From Monodelphis domestica (lineage: Eukaryota; Chordata; Mammalia; Didelphimorphia; Didelphidae), in the NCBI RefSeq assembly GCF_027887165.1, contig NC_077230.1:339212322-339276321 (forward strand): a stretch of 64,000 bases of DNA. The letters run 5' to 3'. The stretch's first letter is position 1. Every line of letters begins with the position of its first letter. A model generated the notes under the pieces. The model made no database searches and had not been told where the DNA came from. It saw only the letters and a program-made list of their open reading frames with translations. Positions 44,085 to 54,677 of the stretch are shown here, one piece after another. The position numbers and the translations under genes were made by a program.

Positions 44085-44265
44085 TTATAGAACTCTTTCA
44101 GATTGGCAAAGCACTTCACAATTATTTCTCATTTGATCCCCACAACAACCCTGAGATGTGGGTGCTATTACTATCCCCATTTAACCTGTGAGAAAACTGA
44201 GGCAAAACAGAGGTTACGTGATCTGCCCAAGGTCACCCGGCTGGTCGGTACCTGAGGCTGGATTT
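44085..44265 (-). mobile_element. MIR SINE
   Basis: GGCAAAGCACTTCACAATTA, CCCATTTAACCTGTGAGAAA and AAGGTCACCCGGCTGGTCGG. Confidence 0.75.
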
Positions 44266-44449
44266 TACTCGTGTTATTTTTTCTAGTGAAAGCCAACATG
44301 ACAAAGCAGAAAGCACGGCTATTTGGAGGGAGAGGGGTTCCAGTCTTGTGTGACCTTGAGGAAGGAGCTTAAATCCACTGGGCCTCAGTTTCCTCATTCG
44401 AAAATGAGAGGGTCAGTCTAGATGACCTGTGAGATCCCCTTTGGTTCTG

Positions 44450-44590
44450 CATCTCTGATCACTGGCGGTCTTCAAGCAGAAACTGGATGGCTATTTGTCA
44501 GTGATGTCGTGAGAGAAATCTCTGCAGAGGCATGAGCTAGCCCGGATGGCCTCAGAGGCCCTTCGGCTCTGCAGTACTATGACTCAGACG
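44450..44590 (+). mobile_element. L3/CR1 LINE 3' end
   Basis: GGCGGTCTTCAAGCAGAAAC, TGGATGGCTATTTGTCAGTG and TGGCCTCAGAGGCCCTTCGG. Confidence 0.75.
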
Positions 44591-44954
44591 TTTTAGAAAC
44601 ATTTTCAATGCTGTATTCCATTTGTACCACATTGCTTCAATGCGGGCAGCACGACTCTCCGCAGCCCAGCCCCCACCATAAAAATCTAGCTTCGTCAGAG
44701 TTGAGTGAGCTCTGCAAGGACGGCAAATTTGGGGGCTTTACCTTTTTTTTTTTTGCCTTACAAAGAGATCTCATTTAAGGAATATAGCTAGAGTCAACCC
44801 ATCCCAGGGATTTTTGGATAACGCTGAGCATCCTTTCCCCCAAGAAAGGTCAGGACAATGTCACAGGATGCAAAGCTAGAGGGATCCTTAAAGACTAGTT
44901 CTCTGAAATAGTCTTTCCTTCTGTCTCATTCCTCCCAAACATCTATAATTATTT

Positions 44955-45103
44955 AAAAAAATTTTTAATCTCTACATTTGGTCTTAGAATCAATACTATG
45001 TAAAATAGAAGGGGGTGCAGGTGGGAGGTTAAGTGACTTGCTCTGGGTCACCCAGCTAGGAAATATCTGGCTCTCAATCCACTGAACTACCTAGATACCC
45101 CCC
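44955..45103 (-). mobile_element. SINE-A copy, partial
   Basis: TCTTAGAATCAATACTATGT, GTGACTTGCTCTGGGTCACC and GGCTCTCAATCCACTGAACT. Confidence 0.85.
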
Positions 45104-45460
45104 CCCAATATATTCTTAACCCTCACAGTGACCTCCAGTTCCTCTCCCTCCCCGTTTTCCTAATCTATCACCCTGGCTCTTGCCTCACTTTCCTGTGAAG
45201 ACAGCCTTGACAAGTTCAACCAGCTCATAGTCTTGAATCTTGTGCCCCCCTGTCCCATCTCTGGGCTCAATCCCCTCCCTCAATCCAATAACAATTTCTG
45301 TATTGTGCCAAACTAATATTCCTAAGACACAACTCTAACTCTCACCTCCTTGCTCAAAAACCTTCGATGGCTCCTCAATGCCCCTACCATAAAATATAAA
45401 CTCCTTGGCCTTTAGAGCTTCCCATAATCTTGCTTCTATATGTGTTTTCTGGCTTTTTTC
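45104..45460 (+). mobile_element. L2 LINE 3' UTR
   Basis: CCTCCTTGCTCAAAAACCTT, CGATGGCTCCTCAATGCCCC and ATAAACTCCTTGGCCTTTAG. Confidence 0.65.
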
Positions 45461-45777
45461 ATATTTCTACTATTTATATGTTTTACATTTCAGCCAGAAG
45501 GGCCTATTTAGTATTCCTAACAGGGGAAGGAGTGTTGCATTTGGAGCTTGTGTTCAAATCCCAGCACCAAATACTTCATATTTGTATAGTCTTGGGGAAT
45601 TCATTTAACCTCACTAGACCTCAATTTGATCATCTCTAAAAGGGAAGACCTTGATTCAGATAGCCTCTTGGGTCTCTTTCCAGTTGTAAATGTATAATTT
45701 CATATACATCAAATTATAAAATTACATGGAAAGTACTTTGTAAATAAATACATATATATATATATACATGTATATGT

Positions 45778-46020
45778 GTATTTGTTATTATTCAGTTGTG
45801 TCTGACTCTTCATGAACCCCATTTGGGATTTTCTTGGCAATGACAGTGGAGAGGTTTGACATTTTGCAGCTCATTTTACAGATGAAGAAACTGAGGCAAA
45901 CAGGGTGAAATGACTTTCCCAAGGTCACACAGTTAGTAAATGTCTGAGCTAGATTTGAACTCAGGAAAAGAGTCTTCCTGACTCAAGGTCAGACACTCTC
46001 TCCACTGAGCTAACTAGCTG
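45778..46020 (-). mobile_element. SINE-B copy
   Basis: TTCAGTTGTGTCTGACTCTT, GATTTTCTTGGCAATGACAG and CTCTCTCCACTGAGCTAACT. Confidence 0.9.
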
Positions 46021-46199
46021 TGTAGATGGACAGACAGACAGACAGGTAGAGACAGAAATAGATATATACATACTGTTTGCAAAGCACCTTTCATGTATTC
46101 TATAAGATATATACATATATATCTCAGTGACTATTACTATTCCATAGTATCTCCCACCTCCCTTCTTCGCCTTTGCAATGGGCTGTCCCCTCTTTTTAG

Positions 46200-46345
46200 G
46201 CTGCATTCTTCTTCCCCTTCATCTCTTAGAATCCTTAGCTTTCTTCAAGGTCAAGCTCAGCTGCCATCTCTTACTTGAGGCCTTCCCTGATTCCCCCAAT
46301 TGTTAATACTCCCTCCCTCCTCAGATTACCTCATATATTTAGCTA
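46200..46345 (+). mobile_element. L2 LINE fragment
   Basis: TCAAGGTCAAGCTCAGCTGC, CTTGAGGCCTTCCCTGATTC and ATTACCTCATATATTTA. Confidence 0.6.
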
Positions 46346-46364
46346 TAATGACCCTACCGCCTCT

Positions 46365-46800
46365 CAAATCAGTCCATTCCCCTTCTGTACAGCTCTCATT
46401 GGTAAGGAAGGGGCAGCTAGATGGCACAGTGGATAGAGTGCTGGGCCTGGAGATAAGAAGACCTTAGTTCAAACCCAGCCTCAGACACTTACTAGCTATG
46501 TTATCCTAGGCAGGTCACTTAACTGTTTGCCTTGGTTTCCTCATCTGGAAAATGAGCTGGAGAAGAAATGGCAAACCACTGCAGTAGCTTTGCCAAGGAA
46601 CCCCAGATGGAGTCACAAAGAATTGGATATAACTGAAAAAAACACAACTGAACAATGGTTAGGAAGCTTTTCTTGATATCAAGCCCAAATTGGCTTCTTT
46701 TTAACTTTCAGCTTTTGTTCCTGATTCTATCCCCTGGTTCAAAGTAAATAAGTCTATTCCTTATTCTCCATGACAGCCAAGAATGTGGTTTACTTTGGTA
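46365..46800 (-). mobile_element. L3/CR1 LINE 3' end split by SINE-B
   Basis: CAGCTCTCATTGGTAAGGAA on the left and GGTTAGGAAGCTTTTCTTGA on the right join into one reverse L3 copy; it continues to about 46790 (CCATGACAGCCAAGAATGTG). Confidence 0.65.
46411..46653 (+). mobile_element. SINE-B copy with 13-bp imperfect target-site duplication
   Basis: Full length from GGGCAGCTAGATGGCACAGT to ACACAACTGAAC. Flanked by ATTGGTAAGGAAG (46398-46410) and AATGGTTAGGAAG (46654-46666), 11 of 13 matching. Confidence 0.92.
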
Positions 46801-46804
46801 GGGA

Positions 46805-47068
46805 GCATCCTACATCATAGCTAACATTTATTTAAATCTTACTATGTGCCAGGCAGTATGCTAAGCCCTTTACAATTATTATTTCATTTGATCCTCTCAA
46901 CAGCCCTGTGACTATATATTATTATTATCCCCATTTTACAGAGGAGGAAACTGAGGCAAACAAAGGCTAAGCAATTTGCCCAGAATCAATATAACTACTA
47001 GGCAATCTGAGGCCAGAGTTGAACTCAGGTCTTCCTGATCCCAGACCCAGCATTTCTATCCATTCTAT
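46805..47068 (-). mobile_element. MIR SINE
   Basis: TTTACAATTATTATTTCATT, CCCATTTTACAGAGGAGGAA and GAGTTGAACTCAGGTCTTCC. Confidence 0.75.
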
Positions 47069-47094
47069 CCATTTTGCCTCCACATCTCATTAAA

Positions 47095-47274
47095 GCAGGG
47101 ATTCAACCTGAATCTTAAAAAAATTTTTTTTAAACTATATTTCAACATAATTGGTTCCCTTGGCAATTTGATATATTTTTTTGTGGATTTCAAAGCATGA
47201 TTCTGAGAAGGGGTCTCCTAAGCTTCACCAGGCTGGTGAGTCCATGACACAAAGATCAAGAACCTGTGTTCCAG
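47095..47274 (+). mobile_element. Short hAT-like non-autonomous element
   Basis: CAGGGATTCAACCTGAATCT at the left, TTCTGAGAAGGGGTCTCCTA and TCCATGACACAAAGATCAAG inside, GAACCTGTG at the right. The ends are imperfect inverted repeats and the family matches 18.05 and 31.9 kb. Confidence 0.5.
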
Positions 47275-47279
47275 GGTCA

Positions 47280-47400
47280 CAGAATGACAAAACTGTAAGG
47301 GACCTTGGAGAGCATCCTGTCCAAACTTTTCTTTTTTTTTTTTTTTTTTTCAGAGAAGGAAACTGAGGTCCCCAAAGCGGCTACAACATGTACACACACA
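47280..47400 (-). mobile_element. MIR/THER-like SINE with poly-T insertion
   Basis: CCTTGGAGAGCATCCTGTCC and GAGAAGGAAACTGAGGTCCC flank a run of about 20 Ts in the middle of the core. Confidence 0.55.
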
Positions 47401-47439
47401 AATAAGATACTGGATCAAAAATGGGAAAATAATGTGGAA

Positions 47440-47595
47440 TTAGAAGAGCACCTGATCCACCTCCCAGGTCAGCTACCTCCTATCTGTGTGACCTTGAACA
47501 AATGATTTCACCCCTTTCCTTACCTGTAAAATGAAGATACTGGATTAGATGACCTCTGAGATTCTTTCAGTCTCCAGATCTCTGGCCCATACTCC
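47440..47595 (+). mobile_element. MIR SINE 3' half
   Basis: GTGACCTTGAACAAATGATT, TGTAAAATGAAGATACTGGA and GATTCTTTCAGTCTCCAGAT. Confidence 0.7.
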
Positions 47596-47789
47596 TTCTG
47601 GGTACATCAGTCAGAATCCTAGAATATTAGACCTGGAAGAGCCCATAGAGACAACATAATTTAACATCTTAAATCTGGTTAGTTGTGGCTTTGTCAAGGC
47701 TATTGTCTAGTTCAACAAAGACTCTCCTCCCCCCTGCAATTACCCCCCCCCCCCAACAAATCCTTTGAAATTAGCCAACCTGGGTTGAA

Positions 47790-47965
47790 AAAGGATTACA
47801 TTTAGAGTCAGGAATCCTGGTTTTATTAACTAGCTGAGTGATACTTTAGGGTCCAGCCCCATTTGCCTAACTAACCTTCCTGGGTCTCAGTTTTCTCATC
47901 TGTAAAATGAGGATTTTGAACTGCGAATGCTAAGGTACCTCAGAGATCTAAAATGCTGTATGTAG
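47790..47965 (+). mobile_element. MIR SINE
   Basis: CTCAGTTTTCTCATCTGTAA then AATGAGGATTTTGAACTGCG; diverged head. Confidence 0.6.
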
Positions 47966-48020
47966 GAGGAGCCAGGTAAGGATTGTGGGAAATCTTACCA
48001 AAGGCAAAAAAAAAAATTAT

Positions 48021-48056
48021 GGGGGGAGGAGGGAGGGAAAAGGAGGGGGAGGAGGA
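48021..48056 (+). promoter_or_regulatory. Potential G-quadruplex motif
   Basis: Four or more G-runs of three to six bases are separated by very short A/GA spacers, starting at the run of six Gs at 48021. It lies about 1 kb from the CpG block, inside the presumed USP35 first intron, where the G-rich strand is the non-template strand's complement. Confidence 0.4.
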
Positions 48057-48249
48057 ATGACGCTTCCAACTTGATTCAGGGTTGGTTAAACCCCAAACCC
48101 TGCAGACTGCATCAGATGTAGGCCCTTGGAAAATTGCCCTGCATCATCCTGCACCAAGGTTTGAAGGTGGTTCTGTTTTGTTATGCATTTTAAAAACAAG
48201 TACAGTTTTCATACCTCTTCTTTTCCTGGGTCATCTACTCAGCCCTAGC

Positions 48250-48372
48250 CTAGGAGAATAAACCCTGTTCTTGGAGTAGGGAGACCTGGTTCTGACTCTT
48301 ACCAGCTGCATGACCTTGGGCAAGTCACTCATTCTGGAAGGGCCTCCAGTCCCTCATTTTTAAAATGGGGAT
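48250..48372 (+). mobile_element. MIR SINE
   Basis: GGAGACCTGGTTCTGACTCT and CATGACCTTGGGCAAGTCAC. Confidence 0.65.
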
Positions 48373-48819
48373 TGGCTGCTCAGAGAAAAATGACTGGCAA
48401 ACCTGAGAGCCCTTTTGAAATGCGAGATAGCCCAATTGGTCATCAGGGCCCAAGGGCCCCAGCCCTGGTCATCATCGCATCAGCACAGCTGACAAGTCCT
48501 AACCTCCTCCCTCGACCTAGAAGAGTTCTACCTTGCTGTCATTCACACGCATATACCCACCCCTATATGAATGCAAACACACAGGCACCCTTCCTTTTTC
48601 TCCGCATTTCTTTTCCCAGAATCCTGACAATTACACCTGCTAAGAAAAGCATTCAAAAGCGGGGAGCTGTAGGACATCCCTCCTCCCTCCTCGGGGTTGA
48701 GTCGCTAATCCTATGACCTCCACATGCTTCAAACACACCTTTCCATCCGACCCCACGGGTTCTCTCCTTTTCAGACGCTCAGCCTCAAACAGGCGTCTCC
48801 CCCATTCACCCTGCTAAAG

Positions 48820-48975
48820 GTGGTGCAAAGGAAATTTAGCAGCAGAGGACATCAATTTGAATGCGGGCATTACTCCATCCTACCTGAATGACTTTGGGCA
48901 AATTCCTTCTCTTCCGTGGCCTCAGTTTCCTCATCTGTAAAACGAGAGGGCTGGTTGACTATGGTCCCTTCCAGC
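48820..48975 (+). mobile_element. MIR SINE at the edge of the CpG block
   Basis: TGAATGACTTTGGGCAAATT, CCTCAGTTTCCTCATCTGTA and GAGAGGGCTGGTTGACTATG. It marks the left limit of the repeat-free promoter region. Confidence 0.75.
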
Positions 48976-49015
48976 TACAAATTCTTCCATTTCCCCCCCT
49001 CCCTACGCAGCTTAC

Positions 49016-49250
49016 CTCTTCAAATCTGGAGAGGAAGAAGACGTCTGCAGCTTTATTCTCTTGTGCGCAGCCCAGGGAAGTGGCTGAAGGAGGATGCAGG
49101 GGGTGCGAATGGCCAGAGGCCGATGGGTGCAATGACGGGAATGTACTGCAGTGCATACGCACAGTCTGGCTGGGAGACAGCTGCGTTCAGTGCTGCCGCC
49201 GCCGCTGGATTTATGCACAGCGCACAGTACCAGAGACTTCTGCAGCAAGC
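49016..49250 (-). other. USP35: Candidate non-coding first exon of USP35 (5' UTR)
   Basis: On the minus strand the sequence AAGAG|GTAAGC at 49016/49015 is a near-consensus splice donor inside GC-rich, CpG-bearing DNA. The upstream side holds a GCC-repeat stretch (about 49190-49210) typical of 5' UTRs. USP35 is on this strand and its coding start at 26212 needs an upstream promoter. In human the USP35 start codon is also preceded by a non-coding exon in a CpG island. The upstream edge is arbitrary because no transcription start can be seen, and the implied first intron of about 23 kb is inference. Confidence 0.45.
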
Positions 49251-49900
49251 AGCATTGACTGCAGGAGCGGGGAGATGTGCAGAGGGGAGGGAGGGAGGAG
49301 GAGATGCTGCTGGAGGGAGGGCGGGCGCCGCAGGAGAGGGGAGGAGTTGCGGCCGAGCTGGGTGGGGGAAGGGGGAAGGGGCGACGTGGCTGAAAGACCC
49401 TTCCCAGGTTTGGTCCCCTTTAACGCAGCCGGCCAGCGTGGGGTGGGGTGGAGAGATACCGCCGCAGGACCTCCTGGGAGTTGAAGTTCTAAGGCTTTAA
49501 CTGAACTGCGTCTGAGGAAGAGATAAGAACTACAAATCCCAGAAACACTGCGTCTGATATTGAACCACCTCTCTCCCTCCCACTCCCGCCTCCAACTGGG
49601 CTCAGCTCCCCCACTCCTCCCCCTCCCACTTCCCATTACTGTGCTCCAGCGCCTGGGAAGGGGAGTCTCCGGAGCGAGGGGGAGAAGGTGGGTGCGGGGG
49701 GGATTGAGGGCTGGGATTGGGACTCTTCTGGGAGGGGAACTCCGGACACCTTCCACACCTGGCCACCTAGCCCGGGGGCGGAGGGGGCCGATTAGGAAGG
49801 GGGTGATACTGGGAGCGACCGGGCTGGATTGGAGATATGGGGCATGATAGAAGAGGACTGGGTGGAATTGGAGGCGATGGGGCGGGATAGGAGGGAAACT
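49016..49900. promoter_or_regulatory. CpG-island-like block; likely USP35 promoter, perhaps shared with KCTD21
   Basis: CpG dinucleotides and GC content are high here, while most of the window is AT-rich and CpG-poor. There are no recognisable interspersed repeats between about 49.0 and 49.9 kb, which is unusual for this window and typical of a protected promoter. No TATA box is evident. In human, USP35 and KCTD21 are divergently transcribed from one short interval. If that order holds, minus-strand transcription gives USP35 and plus-strand transcription gives KCTD21, whose coding exon would lie past the right edge. Confidence 0.6.
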
Positions 49901-49974
49901 GGGCAGCAGAGCAACCTAGGAAAAGAGGAAGGAGCCGGAACAGGGTTAGGATAAGAAGAGCTTTTCTTTCCATA

Positions 49975-50160
49975 GATTCTTACGGTTTGCAAAGCACTTT
50001 TCCCCAAAGGGCCCTAAGAAGTAGGGAGTATAAGTATCACTCCCAGTTTTTCTGATGGAGAAACTGAGATTCACAGTGGTGATATGATTGATCCGAGGTT
50101 ACACTTACTAATTCACGAGTTGGTTATACCTGACTCTAAGTCCAAGTTACTGGAGGTGAA
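49975..50160 (-). mobile_element. MIR SINE
   Basis: GGTTTGCAAAGCACTTTTCC and CTGATGGAGAAACTGAGATT; right limit of the repeat-free region. Confidence 0.7.
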
Positions 50161-50379
50161 GAAAAATGAAGAATTTTAGGATCATTAATAATAGCCAGCA
50201 TTTCTAGGTGCTTAGTTGCTTGGATAGTTTAATTATAGCTTACCAAGCAATTTCTACATGATATCATTAAGGACTCTGAGGCTCAGAAAAGTTACATAAT
50301 TTGTCCAAATCATCAGCTAGTAAGTATGGAAACTGGTGTTCATACACAAGTCTAATGATTTCAGAGCTCTTTCTGACAT

Positions 50380-50920
50380 CCCAGCTGTATCCTAGAGACC
50401 TAGACAGGGTCTAAAAGTGTAATTAGGGCTCAATGGATACTGGGGGAGTTTTAAGTATTTAAGTCCCATTATCCAAAGTTAATAGAACAGATTGAACTGG
50501 ATGAGTGTCTGGAAGCAGAAGTTTAGGTTACAGTCTAAAGCACTCTGGGTTCAAGGACTGGATGTAATTGGAAATTTGGGACTCGTAATGGAAACAAAAG
50601 CAAAGACTTAATATATGAGGAGAGAAGAGACTTTGAGATGAATGAGAAAGAGTTACCTTTTGAGGGCTGAGTAGAGGAAGTAGAGGAACAGAGTAGAAAC
50701 TGGGATAATGTTGGTCATGCTAAGTAGCTATATCTTAGTAAGGGAGATAATGGTGGGTCCCAGGTGGGTTAGAACCCATATGGTGTACTATAGCATTTTA
50801 GGAATGCTGTTGGTCAACTGCAAGATGATGAGGCCAGTGGAGGGTCTTGAGATCATCACCAGATGAAGATCCATTGAAGGAACTGCTTTGTACAAATTTT
50901 GTATACCTGGAAATTAGGAT
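50380..50920. other. No gene recognised
   Basis: Intergenic or intronic sequence to the right of the CpG block; no KCTD21-like (BTB domain) coding segment is present. Confidence 0.5.
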
Positions 50921-50924
50921 CACA

Positions 50925-51075
50925 GAGCTGGGAGGAATCTTTAAGGCCATTTATCCAACCCCCTCATTTTACAGCTTAGGAACCTGAGGACTAATAAGTT
51001 AAGTGTCTTGTCCACATAGGTAGTAAACTCCAGGGGCAGGAATTGAACCAACGTCCTCTGACTCCAGGTCCAATG
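50925..51075 (-). mobile_element. MIR/THER-like SINE
   Basis: GGATCACAGAGCTGGGAGGA, CTCATTTTACAGCTTAGGAA and GAATTGAACCAACGTCCTCT. Confidence 0.75.
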
Positions 51076-51149
51076 TAATTTTTGTGTGTGTGTAACATAT
51101 ACATACATGCATATGAATTACTTTTCTGTGTACATGTTGTTTCTTACCA

Positions 51150-51250
51150 TAGAAGGTAAAGTTCTTGAGGGCAGACTTTAATTTTTTTACTTGGTATCCC
51201 CAAAGCACAGCACTTTCTGCCACATGTTGGATATTTAATAGAAGCTGGTT
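51150..51250 (+). mobile_element. L2 LINE 3' end
   Basis: GGTAAAGTTCTTGAGGGCAG and ATATTTAATAGAAGCTGGTT. Confidence 0.65.
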
Positions 51251-51264
51251 GGCTGGGAAGAAAG

Positions 51265-51525
51265 GATTGAGGGGGCAAGAAAACTGGCTTCCATTATTTA
51301 AGGTCTGCTGTGTGAAAGAGGGAATAGATTTGTTCTGCTTGGTCACAATGGGCAGAACTAGGACTTGTGGGCAGAAATGATCCTGGAGGGTCTGTGTGTG
51401 AGATGGTGAGCCCCTGTCCTAAGAGATGTCAAGCAGAATCTAGCTGGCCACTTGTCAGAGACATAGTGGAGTTGGCTCATGTTTTTGGCACTGATTATAT
51501 TGCTGAGGTCCCTTCCATGCTCACT
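51265..51525 (+). mobile_element. L3/CR1 LINE 3' end
   Basis: GATTTGTTCTGCTTGGTCAC, AATGGGCAGAACTAGGACTT, GATGTCAAGCAGAATCTAGC and TGAGGTCCCTTCCATGCTCA. Confidence 0.8.
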
Positions 51526-51529
51526 TGAG

Positions 51530-51670
51530 GTCAGAAGATCTGAGTTCAAAACCTAGCACCAACACTTACTGTGTGATGATGGGCAGATCACTTAACCTTT
51601 TTGAGCTTCAGCCATCCCATCTCAGACAATAGTGTTAGAGTTTTTTTTACCGACCTCATGGGGTCATTGT
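51530..51670 (+). mobile_element. MIR SINE
   Basis: AGATCTGAGTTCAAAACCTA, GATGATGGGCAGATCACTTA and GACCTCATGGGGTCATTGTG. Confidence 0.7.
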
Positions 51671-52184
51671 GAGAAAAGCACATTCTAAACTTCTAAACAC
51701 ATGAACTCTATATTCAGTGGAACTCTGGAGATTCTTTGCTTCAATATGATGCCTTATGTGAATTGGAGATATACTGGGGAGTCTTGCCAGACCACATGGG
51801 TTAAAGGCATCTTGTGTCTGAACTGGGCAATTCATATTCAAGGCAGCTAGATCTTGGCCACAGTCTTTTCCATCTGCCTTGCTATGCAGGCAGGAAGATG
51901 TGGAGCAGCTGCAGGGTTCCATGTGTGTGTGAGAGAGGGAGGGAGAGAAATTACAAAAGAATTAAGGGGTGGGGTAGAGGGACATGGATGAAGGGAATTT
52001 CAGAGCATGTCTCTACATAACTTGTAAGTAAGACTCCTTACCAGGTTGCTGCTTGCCATGAGAGGATGAACTGTTTTCTTACAAGATTAACTTATTATTA
52101 AGACTAACCTCTCTTAGTCACATCCCACCAGACTATGATAGAAGCCACCGGGGATTGGGGGAAGGCAAACTGGGATCTTAGTCA

Positions 52185-52330
52185 TTCATTTCAATTCAAC
52201 AAACATTTATTATTTACTATATGCAACGTCCTATGTTGTGTTACAAGGACAAATATAACATTAGTATTTTCATCACAGAGCTCACTATCTCATGGAGGGA
52301 AAAGATATGTACATAAATGGCCATGATAAA
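52185..52330 (+). repeat. Ancient interspersed repeat
   Basis: CAACAAACATTTATTATTTA and CATCACAGAGCTCACTATCT; same family as 14.7 kb. Confidence 0.5.
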
Positions 52331-52514
52331 GGGAGAGGGAGATCAATGGGAAGGAGAGATCCTAATAAAAATGTTATGAAAAATCTGAGGAGGGAGAGAT
52401 TTGACTCTGGCTCTATAGAGTAGAGTCTTTGGTCAGGGGAAGGCTTCATGGTGGATATAACATCTGAGATGGTCCTTGAAGGACGGGACTTCAGAGTGGG
52501 GATGGCCATTCTAG

Positions 52515-52705
52515 GATCTGAGATTGGGGAAAAAAACCTTTGAGATTATCTAATCCAACCACTTCATTTTAAAGAGGGAAAGAGATGAGACCCAGGAAAG
52601 AGAACATAACTCATCTGGTTTCATGTAGTAAATATTAGAGGTGGGATTTGAACTCAAGATTTCTGGCTCTAAATCCATTGCCTCATTCCATTCCACTACA
52701 CTTTT
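52515..52705 (-). mobile_element. MIR/THER-like SINE
   Basis: GATTATCTAATCCAACCACT, ATTTTAAAGAGGGAAAGAGA and GATTTGAACTCAAGATTTCT. Confidence 0.7.
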
Positions 52706-52856
52706 AAGACCTCCGCATACACAAAAACAAAGAGGAGAAAAAGCAGAATGAGTCCATCTTGGGGAACAAGAGGTAAAGACTAAAGAAAGATTGTTTGGGT
52801 CCCAGTTCTGGAGAGTCTTGAATACCAGGATAAGGAGTGGATACTCTTTTTTGGTG

Positions 52857-53104
52857 TGTTAACTTGGGAAGAACACAGCACTACTAAGGTAGTCAGAAAA
52901 AACAAGTCTTTAATCAGGAAAGAGAAAGGTCCAATAATAAGCTACTATCACAGAAATTACTATGACAAAAGGATACTTAACATTTGATTTAAGTCTATCT
53001 TAGGGTCTGTTGTTCAGTCTAAAACTGTTGAGTCTCAGACCTCTCTCAGAGTGAATTCTCATGGGATGAGGGCAAATTTGGGGTCTCCAGATTTCAAGTT
53101 GACA
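52857..53104 (-). mobile_element. LTR-like element, copy 1 (fossil)
   Basis: 248 bp with ends TGTTAACTTGGGAAG and CAAGTTGACA on the plus strand, so TGTCAA...TTAACA in its own sense. Its parts align to the 53392-53543 element in inverted orientation, with about 80 bp extra in the middle. Flanking GGTG/GTAG are only loosely alike. The ERV family is not identified. Confidence 0.6.
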
Positions 53105-53324
53105 GTAGGCAGAAAAATAATGCCATGGAAAACTAAACCTAACAGGGATAGAAAAGTTATTTTTCATGGGAAAATTTTATAGCTTTAAATACTGATTCGT
53201 GGATATTATCCAAACCTGCTTCTAAAATGGGTGTGAAGATTCCATGACTGAGAGTTTACCATGGAATTAAGTGAGCTACTCTGACCTGAGTCAAGCAAAT
53301 GTGGCTGTTTCTTGTACTTAGGGA

Positions 53325-53690
53325 GAGGCAGTGTGGTAGGAATATTTGGAGCAATGGATTTAAAGTGAGAAGACCAGAATCCAGGTCCACCTGTCAAGTG
53401 GAAATCTGGAGATCCCAAGTTTGTCCTAGTCCCACAGAATTCTCCCTGAGGGAGGTTTCAGACTTAGCCATTTCAGATTGATAATAGACCTGAAGACTTG
53501 GTTTTTCTGACTACTTTAGTACTGTGTTTTTCCCAAGTTAACACACCTCTACCATTTACTATGTTACCATGGGTGAGTGACTTATCTCTGGGACTCAGTT
53601 TCCTCACTTGTAAAATGAGCAAGTTGAACTAGGTGAGCTCGGAGGTTCTTTCCATCTCAAAATCTATGATCCTATGATCTTCCTTACTTG
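53325..53690 (+). mobile_element. MIR SINE split by an LTR-like element
   Basis: GTGAGAAGACCAGAATCCAG on the left and TCTACCATTTACTATGTTAC plus TCAGTTTCCTCACTTGTAAA on the right form one MIR when 53392-53547 is ignored. Confidence 0.85.
53392..53543 (+). mobile_element. LTR-like element, copy 2, with 4-bp target-site duplication (fossil)
   Basis: 152 bp, TGTCAAGTGG at the left and CCCAAGTTAACA at the right, flanked by CACC at 53388-53391 and 53544-53547. Inserted in a MIR. The outer 55 bp mirror the outer end of copy 1 almost perfectly. It looks like a short solo LTR. Confidence 0.7.
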
Positions 53691-53754
53691 CAGTAGGGAA
53701 TTGTATCCTCATAAACAGGAGTTAGCTCAATGGGGCCAGTCTGGAGTGAGAAAA

Positions 53755-54670
53755 ATAATTATATTTATCATTAATATAAAATTATTGATTTTATTAATAT
53801 AAATTAGTGTACAATTGTGGTAGAGGCATGCATGCAAAGGACAGAAGCTGGAGATGGGTCAGCTGTCAGTCAAATGAAGATTCCGTTTGGAATGTGACTG
53901 GGAAAAGCATATAGTATATTAATATAAATTGATATGTGATTATATTGATCATTAATAACAATATCTCAGGGGAGGGTCATAATTTTATCAGAGTGGGGAG
54001 GTCTTACTGCCAAGGAAGATTCCAGCCCGTCTACACTTTACTAAATAGTCCTTTATGAGTTGTTTGGCTAGAAAACAAGCAAATGTTACTCAGTGGCCAG
54101 TCTCTGGGTTGTGACCCTTTCTTCATCTTATTAGGCTAGTCCTTTGATGACAGGCACATAGTTTGGCTCAGACCAAAGGCACTCAGAGCCTTTCCAGCTT
54201 GATAGGAAATTCCAGACCTTATAATCCAAAGGCAGAGCCTTTCAAGGGTTTTTGTTACCTCCAAGCCATAATGAAACATTTGAAGAACTCTCTTGATGTC
54301 AGTGAATATGAACTCTTATCAATGTGGATATTCCCTACAATAATACATGTAGCAACCCACCTCTGTCATTCTTATCTGAGTCTTCCTATAAATCCCTCAG
54401 AGTGGTTCCATCCACCTTTTGGGGGTCCTTCCTGGATCGGCTGACATTGCATGGACTGGACCATCTTTTTTCTAGTCTTGTATCTGTGATGACATACTCC
54501 ACACCCATTTCTCCTGAACAATGCCTCTTTTTTCTGCACAGGCCTACCTTGGATGAAACTACTCAACTAAATGTCTTCAGAAACTATAGTATTCCATTCA
54601 GTGCTCATTAGCACACAGTAGATACTTAAATGATTGTCAGATTTTACAGTTTGCAAGCATACAGCATCAT
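53755..54670. other. No gene recognised
   Basis: AT-rich stretch to about 53970, then unique-looking sequence. Short open frames at 54160-54610 show no domain. Confidence 0.45.
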
Positions 54671-54677
54671 AGGTAGA

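Noticed and set aside
52857-53543. A single foldback DNA transposon with 55-bp inverted ends
   Set aside because: The right part alone has its own CACC duplication in a MIR, and the MIR head lies between the two parts, so they are two insertions.
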